Positions 36,221 to 46,907 of a stretch of 64,000 nucleotides of DNA are shown in pieces. The position numbers were made by a program, and so were the translations under genes. The DNA lies in assembly GCA_905183005.1 (NCBI GenBank), contig CAJJDO010000116.1:162189-226188 (forward strand), read 5' to 3'. Below the pieces are notes generated by a model. That model did no database searches and had not been told where the DNA came from. It saw only the letters and a program-made list of their open reading frames with translations. The DNA comes from Paramecium pentaurelia (Eukaryota; Ciliophora; Oligohymenophorea; Peniculida; Parameciidae). Position 1 is the stretch's first letter. Each line of letters starts with the position of its first letter.

Positions 36221-37444
36221 ATGAATTAACTTGAGGATGGAGAAGTTCCGACTAATAATGAACCCAAAAAAAATGGAGCATCTATTTACTCGTCTACTTA
36301 TAGGACAAAAGTTTGTGAGCATTTCAAAAAAGGCTCTTGTATTAAGGGCAATAAATGTTCATATATGCATCCAAAAGAGCTATAGAATGTTACTCGCATC
36401 TGCAAGTATTACTTAGGGCAAGGATGTCAGAATTAATAATAATGCTAATATTCTCACGATTTGTCTAAATACCAATGCAAATTCTTTTTTGCAATGAGTA
36501 ATTGCAAAGGATAGAATTGTCGTTTTTCTCATGATCTTTGGGAGAATGAAATTGCTAAGTAACAATGGGCTGCTGACAATGATTAATTTTTAAAAGATTG
36601 TTATCAAAGAAGAGTAAATTTTAATCATATTTTATTTTAGGGTACTACTGGTTTGGGAGCAGCTTATGATGAATAATACAAAATGAAAGTTTTTGAATAA
36701 CAGAAAGTTAATCCAAGTATTTTATTATTTTAATATTTTTTAAAGATTAGAGAAACTACCCCTTTTATCCCAATAATTATATGGCTACTTAACCATAATC
36801 ATAAATGCCAAACAATATTTTAAAACAAATATCTCCACAAATACCTTAAGGAACAACTAAATTACCGATTAATAATGACCTGGATCCAATAAGTGATGAA
36901 GAATAATAAGAAGAAATTAATAAGTTAAACATCTATGAATAATAAAACCCATACTAAATACTCTAAAATAATATTACACCTATCCCTCAACATCAACCCT
37001 TTTCAATTAATAACTAATACATCCAATAAAGAATACCTATCAATTAATAAAATTAATTTATATATCCTCCTACTGTCCTTCCTAACTAATAATAATAATA
37101 ATAAATGTTTTAATAATAAGCATATTAATAAATGAAATATTATCATTAATAGAGTTAAAATAATATGTATATGAATTAATATCATCCACAATAACCATTT
37201 TAATTATAGTAATAATAACCTCTAATTGAAGATTAAAAAGAATAAATATTATAAAAATAATAAATAATCTAATAATAAAAATAATAGTAATTATAATAAT
37301 TATAATAATAATAACAAATTTAATAATAACATTAGTAGTAATAATTTTTATAATAACCATAATAACTATAATAACCATAATAACCATAATAGTCTTAATA
37401 GCCATAATAGCCATAATAGTCTTAATAATAATAATAATAATAAT

Positions 37445-37507
<63 letters not shown>

Positions 37508-37860
37508 CATAATAATAACCATAATAAACATAATAATAGCCCTAATAATAATAATTTGAATAATAAGTCAATAATGGAAAGTTAGAAAATAAAGAAAAAA
37601 TTGAATCTAAATAATAATAGAAGAAATCCAAAGAATAATAATAGAAAAAAATAAAAAAATAAAAATCAAAGTTTAATAATAAAAAGAAAAGAGAAACCAT
37701 CAAATAGATTAAAGATAGATTAAAAAAATAAAAGAATAAAATAAAAACTATCTAAATTCCACCTGAAATACCTACCGAAAGTTATAAAGTTGGATCAATC
37801 AGTAAGCATCTTGGAATAACTATAAGAAAACCTGTACTCTAGTATTTCTTAGGTTTCTGA
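36221..37860 (+). CDS. Tandem CCCH zinc-finger protein with polyglutamine region
   Basis: A 527-residue protein; two introns (27 and 29 nt) give an exact frame. Three consecutive CCCH fingers occupy residues about 28-110: CEHFKKGSCIKGNKCSYMH, CKYYLGQGCQ..CQYSH and CKFFFAMSNCKGQNCRFSH. Such fingers bind RNA, and the spacing recalls CPSF30/Yth1 and related RNA-processing factors, but specific identity is not secure. After residue 150 the protein is Pro/Gln-rich and contains uninterrupted polyglutamine written almost only with TAA codons, then a Lys-rich tail. RNA binding and processing in nucleus or cytoplasmic granules is the likely role. Confidence 0.75.
37423..37506 (+). repeat. (TAA)n microsatellite encoding polyglutamine
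   Basis: Seven TAA triplets, one TTA, then twenty TAA triplets, all in frame with the CCCH zinc-finger gene. Under the ciliate code this reads Q7-L-Q20. In the standard code it would be 27 stops, and on the other strand it is (TTA)n. The flanking sequence also has CCA-TAA-TAA (PQQ) repeats. Confidence 0.95.
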
Positions 37861-38035
37861 TTCATCATTTATAAATAAAAATATTTGTTCATAAAATTTA
37901 ATTCTAAAGTCACACATCCATTTAATTTAACAATTGATATTATTAAAATTTAATATTAACTCGATCTTGATTAGAAAAGTGAGAGGGTTAAAAGAATAGA
38001 GTTTATTTGATTAATTTTATAATAATAATTGATAT

Positions 38036-39903
38036 ATGAAAAAATTTCTGGTAGCATAAAAATCTATTGGATTTGTTAGGTCAATTAGAGAAATCTTTGA
38101 TGAAGAGTACAATGAACATGCTTAAGAATATGATGAAATACTATAGACAATAAAAAACAGCTAATAGTAATTTACAGATACTAATTTTCCTCCTTAAAGT
38201 AGTTCCTTAAGTTTATCAGAATTACCAAAGAGTATAGTAATAAATAAAAGTAGGTTGGAAAAAATTGACATGGAAAAGAGCGAATGAAATCTTTGAAGAT
38301 TTCGATATATTTAGTGGCAGTATAGAGCCATCAGACATAAAATAAGGAATCTTAGGAGATTGTTATTTTCTATGTGCACTTAGTGTAATTGCAGAGAAAT
38401 GTGAATTAGTAAAGAGACTGTTCCATAACAGCGAAGTGAGTCAATATGGGTTATATGCAGTATGGTTAAATATAAATGGAGAATGGACATCAGTAGTAAT
38501 TGATGATTATTTTCCATGTACAGATAATTTACCTGCCTTTAGTAGGGCGAATGGATTATGGGTTATGCTTTTAGAGAAAGCTTATGCAAAAGTTTATGGA
38601 TCATATTTGAATATAGAAGGAGGGAATCCTGCAATAGCAATGAGAGATCTTACAGGAGCCCCATATGAGAACAAAGAGAGTGGTTCAGCTTAAGAATTTT
38701 GGGAGTATTGTGAATAAAATCATGATCAAGGATTTTTACTAACAGCTTATACAAAAGAAGCTGAATTGATTAATCATGAGAACGAATTGGGATTATTGGC
38801 TGGACATGCTTATGCTATATTGAAGTTGGCAAATGTATTAGATTAGAATAATAAATTATGTCGAATAATGCAGATGAGAAATGTAATGAAGTAAATTTAA
38901 TTAATAGCCTTGGGGACGAGTAGAATGGAAAGGAGATTGGTGTGATAGTAGTAATAAATGGACTGAATAGACAAAATAATAATATAGTGTAGAAGATAAT
39001 GATGATGGAATTTTTTGGATGTCAATAGAGGATTTCCGAACATTTTTTGCAGGAATAGGAGTTTGCAAGATTAAGAATGATTACATATATAATAGCATTC
39101 AATGTTAATTAAATGAATAGAATAATTGTATAATACATTTAGATATGGTTGAAGACTCTCATATTTATATTTCATTTAATTAGAATGATAATAGATTTCA
39201 TTTGAATTAGATTGCTGATTATAGGTATTCATTTGTTAGAATAATTGTATCTTAATTAGTGAATGATACACTTAAATATATATCAGGTATTTATAGGGCT
39301 GACAGAAATGTTGTAGTAGAACAGAATTTAAAGAAGGGTTAATATTTAGTATTTATTGAATTGTAATGGCAATATCCATAAATTTAAATCATTAGTACAT
39401 TAAGTACATATGCAAGTAAAAAAGCTAAACTCAAACGTATAAATGGTTTGGATTATTTAAATTCTATTAGAAATATAATAAAAGATTATTCTGATAATAA
39501 TGTAAATAAACTAAAAGAGATAAACTATTTAGATTAATATAATAAAAATATATTTAAAAGAATTGGTATTGTTGATGGATATTTATTTCTTCATTATTAA
39601 AATCAAACATTTGATAGTATTTTATAAGAAGTCATTCATTTCAGTGATACTATAGGATATGTACCAATTTCTCCTTTGTAAACTAATAGTTTTTAAAAGG
39701 ATAGATCATTAAAGGTTCAATTTACATCACCACCTTAATCTGTGGTTATTATTTTGTTATCTTAAGTAAAATACTTTAGTGAAAATAGGTTAGAAGTTCA
39801 ATAGGAAAATGTTAGTATACTCAATAATCTTAAAGTTAAATAATATGCATTCCACAAAAGCATGATTAATATGATAATAATCAATTCATTTTAAAATAGT
39901 TGA
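38036..39903 (+). CDS. Calpain-type cysteine protease
   Basis: A 606-residue protein; two introns (22 nt near 38232, 25 nt at the NPW codons) give an exact frame. The papain-like CysPc core holds the full triad: Cys in KQGILGDCYFL, His in ELGLLAGHAYAI and Asn in MRNPWGRVEW. Trp/Gly motifs such as LWVMLLEKAYAKVYGSYLNI and SVVIDDYFPC also match calpains. Downstream are two beta-rich C2-like domains (calpain domain III). No EF-hand domain follows, so this is a non-classical calpain. It should be a calcium-activated cytosolic protease. The next gene starts 11 bp after its stop. Confidence 0.9.
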
Positions 39904-39914
39904 ATCTCTCTTAG

Positions 39915-40581
39915 ATGTAATTAGTAGGAAGACATAAATTAAATGTGAAATATTATTATTAAGCGCATTTATAATCTAGATTTAAGAATTAAAACATAAT
40001 TAAAATATTTGAACCTTAACCTGAAAATATAGAGTTAACAAGTTTAGAAACATCAATATTTTATTATTTCCATGATTTCTTATCAGGTAATATAATTAAT
40101 TAATTAATTATAGAAATTTGGGAACCATTTATATTTTATATAATAATGTTAAATTTGTTATTAATTATGATATTGAATAATCATAGAACACATTTAGCTT
40201 AAGTATATATTCTTCAATATTTTAGATTAGTAATTTATTACTTTTCATAAGTTAAATATTGAGTGGTCAAAAATAAAAAAAATCTATCATTCGTATAATG
40301 TCTAAAGCATAATTCATTTCAATATTTTTAGAGATCATAATTAGATTATTGAGTTTTGAATGTTAATACTTTACACTACCTCCAAATCAAATGACTGTCC
40401 TTTATAAGTTTTTATTAATTATTACTATTTTCCTTAATTTCTTACTTTTTGTGTGTATATTGAAATTCCTTATTCATTATGAGACTATTGAAACTGAAAT
40501 CTTTAACCCAATGCAAATAAGGTATAAATGTCTTTTTAATTTAGATTGAATAATTATTTAAAAAAATTATCATCTATATGA
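39915..40581 (+). CDS. TMEM17/TMEM216-like transition-zone membrane protein
   Basis: A 197-residue protein; three introns (27, 23 and 23 nt) give an exact frame. Four hydrophobic segments: SIFYYFHDFLSEIWEPFIFY, LNLLLIMIL, a central pair around AQFISIFLEIIIRLLSF, and KFLLIITIFLNFLLFVCIL. It ends with NPMQIRLNNYLKKLSSI. The arrangement, the ELTSLETSIFYYF entry into helix 1 and the short basic tail resemble TMEM17, a four-helix MKS-module protein of the ciliary transition zone. Similarity is moderate, so TMEM17 is a candidate rather than firm. It starts 11 bp after the calpain stop. Confidence 0.5.
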
Positions 40582-40608
40582 ATGTATGATAATATATGTA
40601 TTAAATGA

Positions 40609-42896
40609 TCATTTTAACTTATTATTATTATTATTCTACTCTTATTAATTTTGTTATATAGGACTAAAAGTCTGAGTTTTATATTCTATAGCTGAAACTG
40701 ATAATCTGTTAGGTATTTAGTTATCAATTTTAAAAGTTTAATCTGATAATTTTCTTTTTAAACTTGGTCTCTTTGTATCAAAAGTTAACTAGACTGTACT
40801 TCTTCTTGGTCTATTTTCTAATAATTCTTAATCAAGATTTCCACTATTGAAATTTTTTTCATTCATAGCTTTTGCTTTATAAAAATCGTTAACTACTCTA
40901 TCTGGATAATCTGGATCTACATATTCATTAAGTTTAAGCACTTTTTATATTTCTAATATTAGATATTATTAATTACCTGCAGTAATATTTTTTTGTTCAT
41001 CATCAATTTAAATTGATTGATTTATTTCATCATCTGGATTTACAATTTCTACTTATGCTACATTATTAATATCAATCTAACCAAATACTAAATTGGATAA
41101 TTATTCACCATTATTTGTTTGAGTTATTTACACTTCTGATTTCTGTTCCATGATTATGATATTTTATTAAGTTTCTTTTTATGGTATTTATTATTCGATT
41201 GGTTATTATGCATCTCTCTATATTACTTCAATATTTTATAATTCTATATGTCCAAATTATAATAACTTTGTATCATTAATTTGGTCAGTACTAAATTTTA
41301 TAGATTAAATCAATTCTTCCTCTTTTTATGCATCCTCAACATAATTTGGATTAAATCCAAATAGATATGTATTTTCAATATTAAAAATTTCTTTTTGATT
41401 TGAAATATAAAAATTCCAATTTTCCTCTTAGAAGTCATCTTTTAAAAGAAATGATAACTTATTTGCCATTCCTTAAAATCCTTTAGTAATACATTTTTTA
41501 ATTGAACCTACTTGATATTTTTATTATTAATTAAGATATATCAAAAATCCAGAAATATTTGCCTTTATGTAATCTTATTTAATTTAATTGTATTCATTAT
41601 TTTTCATAACTAATGATATTATTTCAACAAAAAGATTCTAAATAGCATTATTAAATTCATGTTTAAGAATCAATTACATTATTTCATAACATATATTCGA
41701 ATGAGAAAATAAAGGCATAATATTTTGTTCATTTTATTTCAATACTATCAAATAGAATTCAATTAATTGTAATTTAAATTAACCTAAAGGTTCTTAATAT
41801 ATACCATAAGATGTTTGAAATGGAGCTATAATTTTAAGAAATAATTACTTAAATATATTTCTAAATTAAGTAAGTTAACTAGATTAAAGGCAATATTTTA
41901 TAATAATGAATAATTATATACTATTTTATTCTCTCCATTTTAATTATCTCTCTCAATAGTTTCAAGTATTATTATCATTATCTTAATTAATTTACTTGAT
42001 TTACTAATTACCTATATATTAAAATTATATATATATACAATTGAATCAAAGTTTAGAGTTGAATTTAGAATATAATACATAAATTATATTCTTTCTTCAT
42101 TCTCAATTGTTTCTGTCAAAATATTCTATAAAATATAGGAAACATTTTCCACAATCATAACATTATCATGTTTTTATTACATATAATCAATAATTCGTAA
42201 TAATAATTATATTCTTTGATTTAAATAAGCCTCTGCACCTTCTTCTCTAATAGTATCCATTCGAATAAGGTTGAATATTATGTCTGCAATATTTAGTACA
42301 TCTAAATGTTTAATTAGATCTTTTAATATATATTAACTTTCTTTTTATGGATTTATTAAATAATTCCAAAGCTACAATTAATTTTTATAGAATTACGCTT
42401 AATCCTTTTTTTTCAATAATTGCTTTTAATATTTTTGCCATATATCCAGCAAGTGTGTTATCAATAAAATCTCTATCTATTGTTTTGAATAGCAAATTGA
42501 GAAATTCAAATTCTTCAGGACCCTTTTAATCAAAAAAATAATCGATAATTTAATCTTCTTTACTACCAATAATTTCACTCACTATAAATGGATATCTACT
42601 TTAAAAGTTATATAATACTTATTAGGGATGACTTCTTCATTATCTTTTTATTTAAGATTAATTATTTCCAACATTTCCCAAAAGCGTTCTGGACTTTTTG
42701 TAACACTATTACTATTAAATATATTTTACAATTCACCAAACAATTTAATGTTCTATTTAGAATCTAATAACTCTTCTTGATCTAATAGAATTCTTAATTC
42801 AACATCAGGGTTATCATTTATAAATTATCTCAATTTGCTTAATACATTTTACTATGCTCTTTTTCTATTATTTGATAAAATGAATCATTACCTCAT
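40609..42896 (-). CDS. SAPS-domain protein (PP6/Sit4 phosphatase regulatory subunit)
   Basis: About 730 residues with at least four tiny introns, including 23 and 27 nt ones at the N-terminal end. Helical repeats include ILLDQEELLDSKQNIKLF, ERFWEMLEIINL, YPFIVSEIIGSKEDQIIDYF and LAGYMAKILKAIIEK. The last two match the conserved HPFxxSEI and LAGxxxKVL positions of the SAPS domain. SAPS proteins bind the Sit4/PP6 catalytic subunit and set its targets. The C-terminus is acidic, then basic (RPRRSTVQLTFDTKRPSLK). Convergent with the TMEM17-like gene (27 bp between stops). The start at MRKRAQQN is the first usable ATG, and an upstream exon is possible. Confidence 0.75.
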
Positions 42897-43592
42897 CAAA
42901 ATGATGATTATAATAATAATATTTAATAATATTTATTCATTTTCCAAATTCACTCATATTATGATATTCATTAAATCTTTATATTGTGATGACTAATAAA
43001 ATTTTATTAATTTAGATATGATAAGAAATAAGGATATAGGAAATTTGTTTTAAATTAAAAAATTCATATTTTAAGTGTTAATAATCCATAAGAATATGGA
43101 AGAAAATAATATATATTCTAATATCTTGATATTTAAAAAATGGATGATTACTTTTACTCTAATTGATAAAATAGATTATATAATAAAAATTAATAATTTA
43201 ATCAGAATAGCGACGTTTGATTCATCAATCTCAGACGAACGAGACCGTGTTTATCCTCATATAGTTATACAATAATTCTTATATAATAATAAGCTTTTAT
43301 TAAAACTAATTAATATTATGGGATAATTAAAAATCAATAGTAATTTTGATTATCAAATAAATTATTTGATTTTAATATCCTTGAACATTATTAACAACTA
43401 TTATTTACTTAAATATATATTATACTTATATATATTATTTAATATCTTTATATTCTTATTCATAATAATAAAGTTTTATATCAATAAAGTGTTAATTTGG
43501 ATGGTTTTGTTTATTGTTATGATTAATTTTTACAATAATTATAATAAATAATATTAAGTTAATGTAAAAATAATCTTTGGAATAACATTTAA
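42897..43592. other. Spacer carrying the box C/D snoRNA
   Basis: Divergent spacer between the SAPS and coiled-coil genes. Apart from the snoRNA-like segment at about 43198-43268, it is AT-rich and holds no supported gene. The snoRNA segment stands out by its higher GC. Confidence 0.55.
43198..43268 (-). ncRNA. Box C/D snoRNA, SNORD30 (U30)-like guide for 18S rRNA
   Basis: Read on the minus strand, boxes come in the order C (ATGAGGA, 43254-43260), D' (CTGA, 43231-43234), C' (TGATGA, 43222-43227) and D (CTGA, 43202-43205). Directly upstream of D' lies GGTCTCGTTCGT, exactly complementary to ACGAACGAGACC (43235-43246 on the plus strand), a universally conserved stretch of 18S rRNA. By the D+5 rule it would direct 2'-O-methylation of the second A of GAA in that stretch, the site guided by U30 (SNORD30, A1383) in human. 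C box has one mismatch and no strong terminal stem is visible. The second guide, upstream of D, has no target I recognise. Confidence 0.7.
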
Positions 43593-46500
43593 ATGGACTT
43601 GAAAGGGAGTCATATATTAATAAATGTAAAACAAAAGAACTTGATAAGTATTCATATTAAGATTTGTAGGGTAGTTAAGCATTAGAGTGAGATTATAGAA
43701 TAATAAAAGTAAAGAATTAATTGGTTGGAAGAAAGTAATCTTGATTTGCATAACAAATTATTTTTGATTAGAGAAGAGAAATAGGAACTTCAGAATAATA
43801 ATTGTATTTTAGAATCACAATTAAAAAATTTATAAGAGTAGCTTTTATAAACAATTTCAAATATTGATGTATTTATTTCATTAAAAGGGCCAATAGTAAT
43901 CATAAATAGAATATGATTTACAAAAAGAAAGGGGTTTGAATTCATAATTAAAAAATGAGATTTAAATATTATAAAGTTAATTAGATCATTTAGAATTAGA
44001 GCGCTAAAAATTAGAAGAAGAATTGAAAACTAAAAGTTTAAATTAAATAATTTACATTAACAATGATGCTTTGACTAATGTTTTATAAAATTACAACCAA
44101 TATTTTGAGAATTTTAATAATGAAAAACAATATTTACTAAATTAAATTTAATAATATAAAGCTTTAGAAGAAAAGACAAGTAAATAAGAATTTTTATTAA
44201 TTAGAAATTGATAATTAAAAAAGAATTGATAGATTTTAGGTGATAATAAAGAATGTAGAAGATAAAAAAAAGATTCTTGAAGAGGAAATAATAAATTTGA
44301 AGAATGTAATAGAGAATTAATAGAAGACTTTGGAAAATTAATAAATATAATTATAAGAATAAGAGAAATTAAGATTAGAATTAGAAAAAGAATAATAAAT
44401 AATATCAGAATAAAATATATCTTTATAATAATAATAATAAGAATAGATAGTAAAATTATAAAAACAAATAAATTCTTCACATTCTATTGTTTATGATATG
44501 ATGAATATTATACTACCATCAGATATGGAAGAAATATTATAAATTAAATAGTAATTATTAAAGAATGAGGAAGAAATGAAGAGTTTGAAAGAAATTAATA
44601 AAAATTTAAGTTAAGAGAAGAAGAAATTTTAAGATTTAGTAGAAAAGGAATTACCATTTGTAAAACAAAGGAAACAAGAATTTGAATAGTTGATGGCTAT
44701 TTCTTTGTAATAAAAGAAAAAACTAGAAGTAGAGATTAATTTAAATAAAAAATTAAAAGAAAATTTAAATTAATTAGAAATAGAACTATAATAAGTTAAA
44801 TAAAAGGAGGAAATTCAAACTATAGAAATTCTTAAATTAAGATCAGAAAATTTAACTTGTAGAACTTAGATATAAGAGTTATCAGTAATTGATCTTTTTA
44901 AAAATCAATCTTAAGTTTCAAATACTGATGCTTAAGTGTTCATTAAATAAATATGTCAAGAAAATGAATAATTAAAAAATTAAATAGAATAAATCTTAAT
45001 AAATTACTAATCATATAATAGACCAATTAATTAAAGTGATTAAATTCAAGAAGAGAATTTAAATCTCAAATATACTTTAAGTGTTAAAGAAGATGAGATT
45101 TTGAATTTGAAAGAGAAAGTTAATATAATGACTTAAGAGAAAGCATTGGGATAGATTATTAATAATAAAGTGTAACCAATTGTTCATAAAATTGAAAGTA
45201 ATTTATTATTATTATATTCAAATTAGAAATAAAGATTAAAACTGAAAAATAGTAGAATTTATTAAAAGAATTCAGAAATTAGAGGATGGAAAAACGGAAG
45301 TTAGAATTTAAACTAGAGGAACTTGAATTTTAAATATCTAAATTATAAAGTTAATATTAGTTGGAAAGATAGTAGAAGGAATTCTTAGAGAAGAGATTGA
45401 TTTAATAAAAAGATGATTTTGGAAAAAAGAAAGAATAATTTAGAAAGAGATATGAAGAGTTTGAAATAAAAATTTAGGAATTGTAATAAGAAATGAATTT
45501 AAGTTCTATAACTTAGGAACATATTAATTATTATTAATAAAATCGAATGTTATTTTAGAAAAGCAAAAAGGATAAACAATTAATAATTTAGTAGAATTAA
45601 GAAATTAAAAATTATATTATAGAGATTTAAAGATTGAAAGAGGAGTTACATAATAAAGAATAAGAAGTGATTGCAATTGAAAGACAAGCTTAGAATGGAG
45701 ATGAGGATTAAAAAAGATTACAATTAAAAAAAAAAATATAAATGGATAAAGATAAAATATAAATAGAAGATTTATATGAATAATTAAATTAATAAATAAA
45801 GGAGAAGGTGCAATTAAATAATTAATTTTTGAAAGAAAAATTAAAATGTGAATAAATTTAAATAAATCTAAATAGTGATCAATCTTTATAAGAATTAAAG
45901 AAAAGTGTTTATAATTTTGAAAATAGATTAATTTAATTTTAGGAATAATCATAAAAGAGGATTGAAGAATTAGAGGTAGAATTTTAAAATAAGATTGGAT
46001 AAAAGTAGAATGAGATATCTTAATTGGAATAAGAAATAATAGAACTTAAATATGCTTTAGAGGATTATAAAAAATAATATAAAGAGGAAAAATTAAAATA
46101 AGTTAATAAATCTGAATTAAGTTTAAATGAAATATAAGATTTAAAAGAATAATTATCTTAAACAATAAAAGAGAAAGATCAGTTATTAAAGAGGAAATAA
46201 ATGATTGAAAAAAAGGATTCAGATTTGAAAATAAAGGAAGAAATAATAAATGCAAGGGAATAAAAAATAAATGAAGAATAAATTCTATTTGAATAGACCA
46301 GAATCAAATAGACTTAGGAGATTTAGGAATAAATATCAATACAAAAGAATAAGGAATTATCATTAATAGCATGTGATTATATTATATTTAGAGAACTTGA
46401 TGAATATAAGTAGAAACTTATTTAAGAGTAGAATAAAGTAAATGAATTATTATAACAATTATAAATGCAATAAAACAGTCAAGATAATGACAATAATTAA

Positions 46501-46782
46501 TAGTAGTAATTAAATTAAATTGGAAATAATGAATAAAAATAAGAAGGTCATGAATAGGAAATAAAAATTGAAGAAATTAATGTTAATAATGGAATGAAGA
46601 TTGAAGAACAATAGAATTTTGATGAAGAAAGATAAATGGGTTAATAGGGTGTTTAGGAAAAAGTGAATTAAAATGAAGTGAAATTCGTGATGGAAATAAT
46701 ATAAAATGGTAAATTACTTGCTTATTTAGAAAAAGCAAAATAGATTCATGAGGAGTAGAAAGATAAGACAGGAGAGAATTGA
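43593..46782 (+). CDS. Long coiled-coil protein
   Basis: About 1,050 residues, almost entirely coiled coil rich in Glu, Lys, Gln, Leu and Ile (for example LDHLELERQKLEEELKTK, LQEQEKLRLELEKEQQI). Glutamines are mostly TAA/TAG. Several short introns are required, including one of about 19 nt at 43871; others lie near 44208 and 45250 where the frame shifts. No motor, membrane or zinc domain is seen. Such proteins in ciliates are usually basal-body, cortical or IFT-associated scaffolds, but this one is not assigned. It ends EEQKDKTGEN, 125 bp before the kinesin-2 gene on the same strand. Confidence 0.7.
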
Positions 46783-46907
46783 TTTGATATGATTATGATT
46801 TCATAAATATATATATATATAAATTTTTATAATGAAAATAATGAATGATAATTATAAATTTCATTTGCCAACTGTTTCTAAATTATTGATTAATAAAATA
46901 TAAATAA

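Noticed and set aside
37082..37531. Minus-strand poly-isoleucine frame
   Set aside because: Complement of the TAA-rich polyglutamine region; low-complexity shadow.
43075..43275. Plus-strand frame of 66 codons
   Set aside because: Its 3' half is the snoRNA locus read on the wrong strand; composition is spacer-like.
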